Assembly (NCBI RefSeq): GCF_040807025.1
Contig: NC_090952.1
Location: 23,371,068-23,435,067, forward strand
Reading direction: 5' to 3'
Source: Struthio camelus
Taxonomy: Eukaryota; Chordata; Aves; Struthioniformes; Struthionidae
DNA: 64,000 nt
Shown: piece by piece, positions 25,503 through 54,761 of the stretch
Layout: every line of letters starts with the position of its first letter
Position numbering within the stretch: the first letter of the stretch is position 1
Position numbers and translations under genes: made by a program
The notes under the pieces: model-generated
Database searches by the model: none
Seen by the model: only the letters and a program-made list of their open reading frames with translations
Told to the model about the DNA's origin: nothing

Positions 25503-28500
25503 AAGTTACTAACCAGTTTGAGAACTCGGTGTCCCAAATCCTGTGCCCCGTATGCAGCACTTTCTGGTTCCAAACTCGGAGATCCTGTTTAGCTCCAGCT
25601 GTTTTTCCGCCATTGTGGAGTTGCATTCTTGTAGCTTCACTGTTACTCTTAAGTACCTGCGCTGTTAAATGTGACTTTCATGAGGTGGTTTACCTTCCCC
25701 ATCTGCCTCTTCTAGAGGAAGGGCAAAGGAGTTGAACAAAAGTTAGGGAGAAAAACTGTCATGTGGTACATTAGCCTGATTATGTTATGTATTAAGATAG
25801 CTACTTTTTTTCTGTGGGAAATAGCAGCACTTTCTTCAAAGGTATTGTCTTAAACACCTAAGCTAAATGATGTAAGTACTCATAGTGACAAAAAAAAAAA
25901 TTTTTTTCCATATCCCTGGAGTTCTAATCATGGACCAGGGTCCTGTTTTGCCAAGCACTTGCAGAAGTACAAAAGAGGGGGTTAAAGCCTACATCAGGGA
26001 TCTCTAGTGCGCTAACGTGTACCAGAATTAGGAAGTGAGAATACATGGCAACAGAGACCTATACTGCCAGTGTTTTTTTTCAAGGAAGTTAAAGAAAGAA
26101 AAGCAATTGGTATGGGGCGGGGGGAGGAAATCTGCCGAAGAAATCAGTTTAAAAAAATTTATCAGCAACAAAAAAAGACTAAAAAATTGGAACATTTCAT
26201 TTTCAAGATCACATGAGGAGCAATGCACAGATTAAAAGATTAAATAGATGGTGCATCTCAGCAGATGCAGAATAAAACATCTACTTGGACGAAACACGCA
26301 TGAAAAAATGTGAATTTTGACTTCCTTTTACTTCAGGGAGATTACAGAGCACTGTATGATCGCAAATTTATTCCACTGTTGGAAACACAAGACCTGAGGA
26401 CATTAGCATTTCATTCAGCACTGTGAGGGGGACTGTATCAACTTATTTTAAAGTATGATTGCAGGGAGAGACTAGTCAAATTTTGCCAGATGGATACATG
26501 AGGTTTATAATGTATTTTTTTCTTAAATATAATATATACACACACCTACACCTCGTACCTAGAGGCTCCTGTAATAGGACTGTGGAAAACATTGACTGCC
26601 TTTGGAAATGAGACCTGAGACAGTGAATATGCCTCCTCTTAAAAACACCAGGAAAAACAGTTAAGCGTTCACATCATTTCCTATTCCTGACTCTTAACAC
26701 AAACAAAACAGTCATTTCCTTGAAATGGAAAAGTATTTTGAGCAGGCATTTAGGAGTGCTTTAAGATCATCCAGCAGAAACAATTGTCTTGTTTACCCAG
26801 CACTTGCTATGGCACTGATACCTCAAACAAGCAGTGCTGGCCGACAGGAAATGAAACTGCTATTAAGATCTTTTCATTGGTGTCATTCCTAGTAGCTATA
26901 GGCCTGGTACATGATCTCTTGTAGGTGTTTGCACTTGTCTGGATCAGAAAATGCTTAGAGCACCCCATTTTTCGCTAATGAAATGCATCACAGAATGCTT
27001 AAAACTACAGTAGATCCAGTTTAACTGTCTCAGAGCTCCAGGGACAGATACGGCCTTCAGGTAATCAGTGCTTCCCATCGGGGACCACAGGAAGCCCCAG
27101 GAGACCGGAGAGTGGGTCAGGCAGCCTTTTATGGAAATCACCTGAAAACAGAGTCAGTCCCTGCAAAGGGAGAGCCTCATCTGCTGCTGACATTTCTCCA
27201 AACAGGCCTGAGGAAGATAACCAAGCAGTTACCGCTCTTAGGCATTATAGCTTAATGGTGGCATTTGCAGCAGCTTGAAGGCAAGTTCATGCACAGAATG
27301 GTGCCTTCAAAAACAAAACAGATAAATCCTTTCTGGAATCAACTAGGTTAAGAGTTTTCAAAGTCAACTACATGTTATTGCATTTTATGGTCTGAGTGGC
27401 AAGTATCATCTGATAACCAACAAGCCTAAACTAAAGAGAGGCTGCCAGATAGGTCTGGCAATGAATTACCATTTTTTATTCTCTGGTTTTTCAATGTTAA
27501 CTTAAGATGCTTGGCTTTTTTCCTTGTAAATGCCAAGTTCCGTCACCCCCTTTCCTTTGTCAGGAGTATGACTCTCCTATTTAATCACTCAGCACCTTCT
27601 CCCTCTTAGGTGCATTGCCATAGAGACACTACAGAAAGGAACTTGCCTGAGTCAGTCAGTTAGATCCAAGAATACTTTGTTTACAGGGAGGAAAACTCAG
27701 TCGTGGAGTGATATGCTTCACAGGTCCTGCAGTGATTCAGTGCAACCTCAAAATCCAAGGGCCGAGCTGTATAGGAGGTCTTAAAAAAATATATATATCC
27801 TTTAAATCATTCTCTCCGCCAGGAAGGAGGCTGAATTCTTGGTCAGAGCAACTGAGGTACTTTGTCCTCTGACCTTGCATGAGGCCCTCCTGGGCAAGAA
27901 ATGCTAGAAGTGGTAAGGGAATAGACTGCAGTACAGAGTATCCAGGGCTGAAGTAATCCTGGCATGATACTCCTGTTTAGCTGCCAGCAGAGATAGGGCT
28001 CAGTGGGCATAGAAAAACAGATTCTTTCCAGTGTCCCTGTGAAATAGGGTACTAGCCTTCTCGCGGTCATGCTAGAGAAGGCACCAACTCCTGCAAGAGA
28101 AACATCTGAGGTTAGTGGTGTTGGATGGAGTCTATCTTATGTAGCTCGCTGCCTGAGGAAATCAAAGTAAGACTGAAACCGCGGAAGGAGAGCCAAGTAT
28201 TCTGTTGCCAGCAGCCTATCACTTGCTCTGTATTGCTCCACATAAGCCAGTGAAGATTGTGAAACCATTCCTACAAAGTCTAACAAGAGCCATTTTGAGC
28301 GAAAGTATGAATGAAGGGAGTTACCCATGTAACTTCAATAAGTAAGTAATGGAGGTACGAACACATACCAGTACAGGCAGGCAACACTAACAGTGTAACA
28401 ACTAAAGCCAAGTAAGGGGGATACATGAGTATTTTGGTCCTCCGTAGAACACAATCTGCATAAGCTCTCTGCTGTAAACTAATAGCTCTCTATTTACTTA

Positions 28501-31500
28501 AGATAATAAACTGTAACTGACATATATCAGCTCTTGAAAATTTGCAAAGCTGTATAACCACGCTGATAATAAAATGTGGAATTACATGCAAAGTAATGCA
28601 CGCTGATCTTTGAAATAGCAGAGACTATGCAGAGGAATAATTTAAGCAAAAGCACAGTCATGATTATAGCAGCACAATCAAAGCAATGGATGATTGCCTT
28701 ACTATGAAGGAAAAGACTATTAAGAGGCCCATCTGAGTAACAGATTCCCTGTAATAGCTCTATAGTGCAATATAAATTCAGATACATGTAATTGCAGTCA
28801 TCCTGATCCTAGCAGAACCAAGAGATCTAAAGAGGGAATAAACATGACTGATATAATGGATATCAAATAAATGGAATAAAAAACCAAAGAGTTTGTAATG
28901 AAACTTAAAGCCATGTGTCCATTAAAAAAAAAAAAAAGAGAGGAATTAACAATACAATTCACAATAACAAAGGGAGTGCATTCTTCCCTGGGAAACTGCA
29001 GATACTCTAAGTGGCTTGAGGTAAGAACATTAGGGCATTAGATAAGCATATAATTTGAAAAATAAGAAGCCAGCATCAAGAGAGAAACAAAATTCTGCAA
29101 TAATGCTCTGGAATCACGTGTTTTACCGACACCACCAAATCCATTAGCACCTCTCCCTCAGGAATCTGCCATGAAACTCCAAAAACAAAACCTGATGCTG
29201 AAGTGAATGCACTTATAATGAAAGGATATTGATTTATTTTTGTAAGCAGGAAGTTCCCTGCAACAATTTCAGTGCCACATGGCCTGATTTAAGCTGGTTT
29301 GAAAGTCTGGAAGTCAAAACAGTACACTGCTTTTGTACCATAAAAAGCAATGCATGATATGCATAATGTGGTTTTGATTCCTCTCTGCACAAGGGGAAAA
29401 AGAAATAAGAACCAAATTTCCAAAAATCAGTACCTTCAGCAAAAACTGCTCCTGCTTGAGCACAGAACTTCTTACTTAGGTTGACATCCAGCAAAATAAT
29501 AAGCATTTATATAGTATTATTAAACTTAGAAGGACGTATTAAATAATGAGCTTTTTACAAAGCTCCTATGAACCAAGGAACAAAGGAAGAAATTAAACCA
29601 GCAGAAGAGTTTTAAATTTGATAAATACCAAACCTGTCTGAGGAACATTCATGGGAACAGGAAAGTCTCACAAGTTTCTCGAGAGACATGGAGTAACTAG
29701 CACGTAGGCATGAACAGACTGTGCTTGGTTTTGGCTTAACTGCACTCTACTCCCACCTCTAAACATTTGTGTTACCCAGTCAGGCAAGGTTACTCTTTCC
29801 CTCAGTTTTTTGTTTTGTTTTTTTGCTTCTACCGGAAAACCCCAACAGAAAACACACTCTCTCCCTCCCAGCTTTAAGTGTGGGATCTAGGTTTGCTAGA
29901 GGCAGGGTAGCTTTCTGCTTGGAGTCTGCTGCTGACAGCGGAAAGAAAGTCATTGTCAGAGGAAGAGCATCTCTCCAAGAGCTACCTTGGCTGTCAGTTG
30001 GGCCCGTGCCCTCATCATATGAATGCCGAGATCAAACAAGAATGTTTAGTTTCACAAACCGCATACAAAACACAGACAAATGGGACGCTAAGGGAAAAAA
30101 AGTACTCTACATGTAAGGATTAAAAAAAAAAAAACATTCAAGATATACCATTAGGAAACAGACCCCAAACCAAAAGCGCGAGGCAACCGTTCTCGCATTG
30201 AGTTACTGAATAGGATTCTTGCAGGCCAAGTACTCCTCTTTGGATTGGTAAGCTTTTAGTTGTTCTACTATAGCTGTAAACATTCAATGGTATTTTCAAA
30301 TATCATTGAACTTGGCGCTTACAGGAAAAGAGGTATCAACTTGAACTCCATCTGCCAGCTGACAATGAAAGGCTGCTTAAAACAGGATACGGAGAGCTTG
30401 CATAGTCTAATTATGACTCCTAAACCCTCTCAAAATAGAATTTTAAGTAAATGAGTTATGACTCCAACGTACGCAAGACTGCAACAGCATGAAGTGAACA
30501 GCATTTCTGAAGCGACTACTGCTAAGAAACACACAAGCTCTTATCCAGCTTGAAGCTAGTTTATAGAGCTCCACAGAGGGTACTCCTGTCTTTACTTACT
30601 GCACCAGCAAATAATCTCACACCAGCAAGACTGGACTCACAAATACAGCACTAATATTAGAATCACAATACACATTTATAAATCACAAAATCTGGGATTC
30701 ACAAACATACAAAAGACTTGGAGATTAGTCTTCTGTTTGTACAGCTCGGTGATCATTTACACTCAGGTTTTCCGAAGAAAGGTGAAAGAAACGAATTTGA
30801 GATTAAGTTCTCATATTAATCTTCAGGAGGACTGTGGGCAGCTGTTGAGTGGAGAATCCAGGTCATCTGGCTTGCTGACAACACAGAGAAGAAACCACCA
30901 AGTTACACCGGCTGATGCACAGGCTCATTTTTCCTGGCGTTTGTATCGCTCATCTAACTTGAGGTATCTATTCCTCTGCTAAATGCAGTAACCACTAGTG
31001 TTCATTCCAAAAATACAGTCCTCCCGAGCACTGGCACAGTTATCAATGTTCCCAAGGCAACTATGCCGTTCTGGAGAAGGCAGAAGGAAATAAAACACCT
31101 ATCAGTTGTCAAGAAAGACACACCGGCCGCAGACCTGACTTAGCTGCCAACAAAACCGACAGCCGAGTTTTCAAAGAGACCAATCAAAAGCCGATCACTA
31201 GCACGAGTTCAGAAGGGTGACATTCACAAGGACTGAAGTTCTACTTCTTCACAGCCACCCTCCAAACTCCACGGCTACAGAATCCTAGAGAGAAACAGAT
31301 GCACGTCCCTAAAGAGTTGGAGAATAAAAAGTTTATATACAGGATTATAGTAGCTCCAAAACAGACGGAGACAAGAAAGCTGCACATTTCTTCCCAGAAT
31401 GGGAACAAAGGCATGGACACCTGTGAGATACACTCAGATCAGTTAGGGAATAGCGTGCAATAGTCTTTAACTGTGATACGATTCAAGCTGAGCTCCAATA

Positions 31501-32715
31501 CTCCTTGATCATGAGTAAATGGGGAATTGGCCAAATGCAGGTAAGACTAATAGCACATGAGTCAATATATGCGTTGTGTTGATTATGTGAAACATTCTAA
31601 TTCCCTGAGTCCAGATATATATTTTGCAGCAGAATTTGGTTCCTAAATCTAATCTTTATTTCAATGGAAAAAACTACCCATGCCTCCTGACTCCAAAACT
31701 GCAGCTAGTTGATGACATGGATGGACAAGAAATGAAGATACCTTTTTCTATGAGCTTAAAGTGATTTCTGTTTTGCAAAATCAGGGAAAAGAATGACTGA
31801 AGACACAGCCATGTGTATCCAACAGCATTAATGGCCCCATTAATGCAAACCACAAACACTGCCCCACTTCTCCATGGAAGGCAAGAGACCCAGTACTGTC
31901 CACTATAGAGCCATAGCTTCCAGCTTCCAAACTTATTTCACCACAACTTCCTCTGGGCATACACTAGGGACTCATTTAGCTATTAAAGAAATAGCTAAGG
32001 TAAAAGTGCAACAGCGTCTTTTGAAAATACTCATAATTTTTGTTCTTGAGTTTTCCTAGAGTTGTGACAGAACTTTAAGACAGCATTGCACTAAGAAAAC
32101 AGAAAAATGTGCTGTAGATTTTAGGGCCAACTTAGATGTGGTGAAATGGGTTATAATAAATACTTTCATTCAAGAAGAACAAAACCTTTTAATCACAGAT
32201 GAAAACAAGAATGCGGTTCCTACCCTAACAAAGTGCAGAAATAGCAGACCACATTTACTTTTTTCCATTTATTGGCACTTATTTGAAAAATAGCATAAAT
32301 ATTCAACAGAAAAGAGACAAGTTGATCCACATCCTATTGATGCATTTTTTTTTTTTAAAAGACCAGAACAGATTATGAGGAGGTTCATTCTTAACAAATA
32401 AGCAAGATTTAAAAAAAAAAAAAAAAAAAAATCAGTCTTGCCATCACCACAAAGAGTGAACGCACCAGTAAGTCTTTGGCACATATGTGACATTGCAAAA
32501 CTAAGCTATGTCATCATAGAGAGAAAGCAAATAGACATTAAACACAGGCTTGTCCATTTGCCACAGGGGTAAAGGGCAGTTTGAATTAAAAACAAAAAAA
32601 ACACCCACCCTGCAACACAGACGTTGACTGTTACAATAATTTAAGAGGAATAAAAGCAGAAGTAAACAGTGTCATATTTTACTTGAACTGAGTAAAACTA
32701 TTAAATAGATTCTAC
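25500..32715. other. Intergenic between convergent MOSPD1 and PABIR3, no gene seen
   Basis: Only short ORFs without recognisable features occur here, the longest being plus 29,769-30,116 (115 codons), which resembles nothing I know and lacks splice context. Short homopolymer tracts and a 21-A run at 32,411-32,431 are present. Confidence 0.5.
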
Positions 32716-34270
32716 TTTATTTCTGTGATAAGGATATGCTGAAACTGGTCATTGGTCCTCAGATCACCAGGCCTTCGACTCTGCATCTTCCATTTCTACC
32801 TTTGATAGCTGCTGTCAATCAAAGCTTCATCCGTGTGAGTTTTTTATGGCAGAGTTCAGAACAGGCTTCTCTTCCACTTCAGGAAGTCTCTATTCTTTTC
32901 TCACTTTATTATACATTACAAAGTTTTAGTGTTTAAAAATAAAACATTTTGCTTCATTATTAACCATGCGGGAAACACCACATAGTACAAATGTGTACAC
33001 ACATACAAACGAGGCCCCAGATGGAGGGAAGTTCAATTGCATAATAAGAGTCAATAACCAAAATGAAGTTGCCACCAGAAAATTTGAAACAGCTGTCTAT
33101 GGTGGTTTGCAGATTTTTCCTCCTGTCTTGGGAATTTCAGGGTTGATATCAGGATGCCTCAACCCAACTGACTTTTCAAATATAGTACAAGAATCCATAT
33201 CAAATGACTAAATTCTAGGCTTCTAACCACCACTTGAAGTTTACATCAGCAGAAATAACTTGATGCCATTAAGTTCAGGAAGTGATATCAGGAGATTAAA
33301 CACTGCAAGAATCTGCAGTTAGGTGTTCATATTCGATCACTTAAGCCTGTATAAAAGCATTCAAGGCCCCTCACTGTTTTTCTCCAACAGAAGTCATATA
33401 TGAAGATGGATACGGTCTGTTAAAATAATGCACTTCTGAAGCACTCAATACTAAAATCTTAGGATTTAGTGTATTGTTCCAAACATTACTTTTTTTCCCT
33501 TCCCATTAAAAGACCTTTAACAGAGCATCTACCACTCTAATACATCATCTAATGGGGAAAAGAAACCAAAATGCCCCTAAGTACCCAAAAGAATGTTCTA
33601 CACCAAATTTGGATTTAGTTACAACAGCAGTCATGATCATGAATAAAATCCAACATATAAAAATGACAATTCACCAACTTGTTCTTTTCAATCCAACTAT
33701 AATACAGAACTGATTAATAGCCAATCCTCAGAGAGCAGAAAAATCTTTTTTTTTTTTTTTTTTCCAATACTTCCACTTTCCTTTCAAGAACAAAAAAATA
33801 AATAGCTAACACTCAGGGAATAAAAATATAAATTATTAAGATGCTTCACTGGTTTCAGATTGAGGACAAACATGAAAATTATCTGTTACTACATCAGCAC
33901 CATTTTATATTAGCGAGGACACAGCCTGTCGGCTGTTGGAAAGCCAAGTTTTCTACAAGCAGAATGTACATATAATATTTGTAACTTACACCAATGAGAC
34001 AATACTCACTGCAAATCAACAGCTTGTATACCGATGTTAGCATCAAATATATTTGTAATTCAAATGCTTACCGTATTTTAGTAAGTGTCATACAAATTAC
34101 TAGACACATGAATTCTTCCTCAAGGAACTATTCTGGAAGTTTTCTAGAAATAATGACATTTCTGGAAGTTCCTATGAGGAACAATCACATAAAGAACGCA
34201 GTTACACACAACAGAAAGTCTTCTAGATTTCCAGATGTTTCTTGGCGCCCATTAAGCAGATTTATGTTTC
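32716..34270 (-). other. PABIR3: PABIR3 probable 3' UTR
   Basis: On the minus strand downstream of the PABIR3 stop, AATAAA hexamers (TTTATT on plus) occur at 32,905-32,910 and 32,716-32,721. Either could end the transcript after about 1.4-1.6 kb. A further TTTATT lies near 32,270. Confidence 0.4.
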
Positions 34271-50369
<16,099 letters not shown>

Positions 50370-50477
50370 CGCGGCGGCGGCGGCGGCGGCTCCCGCGGCT
50401 CCGGCTCCTCCCGCTCCGCCGCGACGCCCATTCACAGCCGGCGGCCGCCGCGGCTCCTCATGCCGCCGCCGCCGCCC

Positions 50478-50561
50478 CTACAGGCCCCGCGGGCGGCGCC
50501 GCAGGCAGCCTCCGGCGGCGCGGCGGGCCCGGCGAAGGCGGCGGCCCCAGCAGCGCCCCAT
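50478..50561 (-). promoter_or_regulatory. 27-codon Arg-rich uORF, PABIR3 leader
   Basis: ATG to TAG in the leader, beginning MGRCWGRRLRRARR. It is identical to the PABIR2 copy at 54,762-54,845. It matters only if transcription starts upstream of it. Confidence 0.35.
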
Positions 50562-50710
50562 GCCGGGGCCGGCCCGCCGGCGGCCCCTTCCCACAGCCGC
50601 TCCCGCCGCCGCCGCCCGACGACCTCCCGCGCGCGCTCGCTGCCGCTGCCGCCTCCTGAGGGGAGCGACGCCTCGGGCCGGACACCCACAGCACCCCGAG
50701 CGCCCCCGCC

Positions 50711-50720
50711 GCGCATGCGC
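50711..50720. promoter_or_regulatory. NRF-1 site, PABIR3 promoter
   Basis: GCGCATGCGC is the palindromic NRF-1 core. It lies about 340 bp upstream of the PABIR3 ATG at the edge of the inverted repeat. Confidence 0.65.
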
Positions 50721-51047
50721 CACGGGCGGCCCCTGCCCGGCGGGCCCGAGCCGGCACGGCGCACGCGCAGAGCGTCTCCACGGCCCGGCGCGGCCGTTGG
50801 GGCCCGGGCGGCCGTTGGCGTTGGTGTGGGTGCGGTGCAGCTGCCCCCTCCCCCCGCAGCTCTGTGCCCCCCCGGGCTTGTGTCGGGGATGGGCGCAGGA
50901 ATAGGTGCTGCTATTCACGGGGAGCCTCTCAGCCGAGGAGAGAAAAAAATACAAATTAAAAAAAAAAAAAAAGAAGAAGAGGGAGACTTAAAACGGATTC
51001 GAAGGCACAGCGCCCCATCCCTGAGGCGACCGGACTACAGGGCCCGC

Positions 51048-51170
51048 TCACAGGTCCTGGCGTCGCCTCTTGGCAGGGCTGCCGCCCTGGGCCACACGGA
51101 TGTCCGCCAGCACCAGAGCCCCGTTACCCTCGGAGATGTACAGCTGTAACTCTGAGCAGTAGTCTTCGGC
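51048..51170 (-). CDS. Candidate terminal exon of an unrecognised minus-strand gene
   Basis: An acceptor-like 'ttaacgttttccag' precedes 40 open codons starting AEDYCSELQLYISEGNG and ending with a basic AKRRRQDL and TGA. The composition looks protein-like and the tail could be a nuclear signal, but I cannot name a family. It lies in the PABIR2-PABIR3 spacer about 330 bp upstream of the PABIR3 inverted-repeat arm. No complete, phase-consistent exon chain could be built with the other candidates at 53,224-53,413 and 54,385-54,516. It may be chance, a decayed gene or one real exon. Confidence 0.22.
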   Translation of the reverse strand, partial: AEDYCSELQLYISEGNGALVLADIRVAQGGSPAKRRRQDL

Positions 51171-53223
51171 CTGGAAAACGTTAAAATGAAGGCACAGGCC
51201 TTGCCAGGGGTGCGTGGCCCTGGGCGACACCTCCGGGGGGTGCCAACCTTTCTGCTGTCTGTGCCAGCGCCTGGGCAAGACGCTTGGCTTAGACCCCCTG
51301 CTGAGGTTAGGTGTGATGAGCTCCGCTGCAAGGTACAAATACTCAGTGCTATAGAAGACATCTGTGCGCTTATTTTTCTATGCTATAGCAATTTTTGTCA
51401 AGCCCTATCTAAAGACCAGCTTGTGTGGAGAGCAATTCTACCCTTGTGCACTTATATATCAATGTCTGTACTTAACTGTTACCATGTACTGTTCTAACTG
51501 TAGTTACAGTTGTAGCGTGGGTTTTCATTCATTTCCGTGTATGTCTGGTGGAGGTACAAACAGCTTGTTGTAGTTGCCATTGCTTAGGAAGTGCATTTCT
51601 ACATACCGTATCTTTGCAGTTTTTACATCTGCTGCGTCTTCTAGGCTTGATTAAGCTTTACAGTATTTTATTTTTCAGGAGAAAAATAAGTTTATTTTAT
51701 TGGTAGCTTTATTTATGTTTCTGAATTACTCCACCTGGATATTTATGTGCGTCTTGATTTGTATAGAGAGAAAGGGGAGAATGAGTTTTTTCTTTCCAAA
51801 CTCTATTTCACACTAAGCTCTGCTTATATTAGTTATGTGAAATTCAGATGTAAATATTGCAGTTGTCTAAAAATTTGTTCGTAAGTACTCTCTTGCTAAG
51901 CGCCACAATGCTAACGTTTAAATATCTATAACCAAGCGTCTGAGTTAATACTTTGCCAAGATGAACGTAGCCAGTGCCAATTCTCAGAAATACAGTTGGT
52001 GGTCCTCTGCAGGTTCAGGCATCTCTGCATCAGTTTACAGTCCAGGTGAGTATTCCAGGCAGACTTTCAGAACAAAAACAGCCAGAGAAGAAAGGTAGAT
52101 TTTACATAGTGGAAATGGTTTTTTTTACAGCTTCCACACTTAGTAATTAATTTATTTAAGGCTGGGGAGAAATGGTGTTTTGTAACTTTGGCAATGTGTA
52201 TTTCATCCCCTGGGACATTTCCCTGACTGTATAAAATATTCCCTGCTTTGTCTCCCAGGCCATGGCTTTTTATTCCCACCAGTCCCTCCGCATCACTTTA
52301 CCCATCTATCCCTTTCTCCTCACTCTGTTTCTCCACTCTGAATCTCCCTCCTTCACCAATATGCCCACAGGGCTCTGTTTAACATATTCCCTCCTTCCTT
52401 AATCCCTGTTCCCATGGTCATTTGCCAAGTTTCCCCCACCCAGCTCTTTTGGTTTTGATTTCCTCATTTTTATCTTGCAACTCATTCTGTTCCCTAGCAC
52501 ATCTCTCCCTCAGCCACTTCCCCTTTTCTCTGCCTCATTAGCCTTCTCCTCTTAGCACTGACCCCCAAAGCCTTTGACAGTCACCCTGATATTCCCCACT
52601 TTCTCTTGTATATACACGTTCCCCTTAAGGTTCTCTTGGTTCTCCTGGTCAGATAGCAAGCTGATGTGATGGTGCCTGGCACTGCACAGTTTGTGTCCGT
52701 GGGGCAGATGTTTTTCAGCTCTCAGCCACGTTTTGGATGGTGTTGATTTTTTTCGGAATGGTGTCCTAGGACATGGCATTTGAAGCTTTTTGCTTTCTGT
52801 GGCAACAAGGACATAATACAATAGCTCTGCAATAATAATAAATATCAAAATCCACACAATAGCTTGGTGATGTAGTCACATTTTGCAGGTGGCTTTTGCA
52901 TTAACAAAGCCAACATATATACATGTGCATACATTTCCCTTCAGGGCTAGCTGTTTTGCTAGATACCGTCATTTGAATTGCTTCTTAAGTGGTGTCCAGC
53001 TGCCGAATGAAATGCTTGTGCTGAAACACTTAACAAAGAGAATGGTGCGGGTTCTGTTATTAAAACTCAGACTGCAAGTTTGCTGTTACTTTTAGTGAAT
53101 GGGTGGCAGTAAGAGGTGATTAACAAATTTTTCCTCTTGCAATACCAGATCCTAATTTTTCCCACAGATCAAGCTTTTTGCAATTACCGAACGCAAAGCA
53201 AAATAAAGTTTTGTATTATTTAC
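51171..53223. other. PABIR2-PABIR3 spacer, no firm gene
   Basis: Apart from the weak minus-strand exon candidates, this part is AT-rich and includes a pyrimidine-rich block on plus at about 52,260-52,560. A 101-codon minus frame at 52,552-52,857 begins near possible acceptors but matches no known protein. Confidence 0.45.
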
Positions 53224-53413
53224 CTTGTTTATCTTTGAAGGAGATGGGAATTCTATATCATCCCATGGGAATGTGTCATTACTGGCTACAATAGCTGATT
53301 GTGTAAACAGTGACACAGGACTATAAAAGGTTTTCCTTCTGCCACGATACACGACTGTGAATTTTGTCTCCAGGTTTTTCAATAGGAATGCAAAATTTAT
53401 TCGGAGAAAAAGC
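53224..53413 (-). CDS. Candidate internal exon of an unrecognised minus-strand gene
   Basis: An open frame including ETKFTVVYRGRRKTFYSPVS and FPWDDIEFPSPSKINK runs to a good donor (AAG then GTAAAT). A possible acceptor (AATTCAG) lies at 53,414-53,415. The peptide has the look of a disordered phosphoprotein segment, but I recognise no family. Phase at the 5' side (two bases needed) does not fit the upstream candidate exon. Confidence 0.25.
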
Positions 53414-54384
53414 CTGAATTTTTTAAAAAATTAATCTATGCAGACCTGTTAACTGGCCTCAGATACATAAGAAGCACAAAGTTCTTCACTAATACTGTCA
53501 ATATCGTACCACAAATGTAAGCATAAGCAAAGACAGTTGATGAGAAATATAGAAAGTGGAACGTGGAAAAAGTGGAAAAGTCTGAATACGAAAACAGTGG
53601 AATGTATTCGTGTTAGTCTTGATTAACAAAAACAATGCAAAGAGGTACTAAACAGCAAAAGTATATAGGCAGTAATTTGTTCAGTCATCTAGGATCATTT
53701 ATATCCAGCAATTTTAAAGTAAGAGAATAATTTGTTCAGCAACGTTCTCACTTAAGAAAGCTGAAATGGTGAAAACCTTAACTTTTCCATCCTAACTCTT
53801 TCTATAGCTAGCAGGCTGGGGCAACTATTGCTCTTTCCCAGAAGCAAATGTAAACCTTTTTGCAATTTGACACTGGCAAAGACCCTAAAGACCCCTGGAT
53901 GAAAGAGTCAGATGTGTATTATTATAACTATTATGGTAGAAAATCATTGAACTGTTAAAAATTAGTAAGCACAAACTTACATACTATGATCAAATGAAAT
54001 GAATTGTAAAGGTCAGTCCAAAACTTAGGTACAGCCAAGAACTAGAATCGCCTGTCCCAATGAACTTTGTGCCAGATTTCTGAAAACGGTGCAGAGCCCC
54101 ATGTTAGGATAACTCGTTAAAAACAGGGTGCATGCTGTAGTAGCAAAATGAAACTTGGGACAGACTGGGAAAAAACACGAGAAGGGACTGTACGATTCGA
54201 GTAGGAAGAGAGAGCGTCTAAACCTGACGAGGGTTGCAAAGTCTTTGCCTGCCGCCCCTCCCCCGGGGCGCGCGGTGCACACGCACAGCCTGCGCCACGC
54301 GCGGCGAGCCTAGCTGGCGCGGAATTCGAACCCGCGGCCCCCGGCAGGCCACGCCCCCCACCCGCGACGCGACCCGCGCCTCAC

Positions 54385-54516
54385 CGCCCATTGTCCCGTT
54401 TCAAAAACACGCCCTGCCCCGCCAGCCAATGAGCGCGCCCCCCGCCTCCGGAGGCTCTCGGGACTCCTTCCGAAGCCGAAGTTGAGGTTCGGGCCCGATG
54501 CGGCTCTCGTGGGCAT
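54385..54516 (-). CDS. Candidate first exon divergent from PABIR2
   Basis: An ATG at 54,516 opens 44 codons (starting MPTRAASGPNLNFGFGRSPE) that end at a GTGAGG donor within the CpG island shared with PABIR2. Because the DNA is very GC-rich, an open frame of this length is weak evidence by itself. It would make the PABIR2 promoter bidirectional. Confidence 0.2.
54426..54430 (+). promoter_or_regulatory. CCAAT box
   Basis: AGCCAATGAG fits the NF-Y core with preferred flanks. It lies about 530 bp upstream of the PABIR2 ATG. Confidence 0.5.
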
Positions 54517-54600
54517 GCGCAATAGCAGGATGCGGTGGCAGAGCGCATGCGTAGTGGGAGGCGGTTAGTTTTGCCTCCGCCCTACTCGCCGCGCATGCGC
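54512..54600 (+). promoter_or_regulatory. Cluster of three NRF-1-like sites
   Basis: GGCATGCGCA (54,512-54,521), GCGCATGCGT (54,543-54,552) and GCGCATGCGC (54,591-54,600) match the NRF-1 consensus YGCGCAYGCGCR to varying degrees. PABIR3 keeps only the last of these. Confidence 0.6.
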
Positions 54601-54761
54601 GGTGGGCGGCGCGGCGGGGGCGCTCGGGGTGCTGTGGGTGTCCGGCCCGAGGCGTCGCTCCCCTCAGGAGGCGGCAGCGGCAGCGAGCGCGCGCGGGAGG
54701 TCGTCGGGCGGCGGCGGCGGGAGCGGCTGTGGGAAGGGGCCGCCGGCGGGCCGGCCCCGGC

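Noticed and set aside
29769-30116. 115-codon plus-strand ORF
   Set aside because: A hydrophobic start could pass as a signal peptide, but nothing else supports a gene in this intergenic stretch.
52552-52857. 101-codon minus-strand ORF in the PABIR spacer
   Set aside because: It has protein-like pieces and possible acceptors, but its phase does not join the upstream candidate exon and there is no donor. It is kept only as background to the candidate-locus finding.
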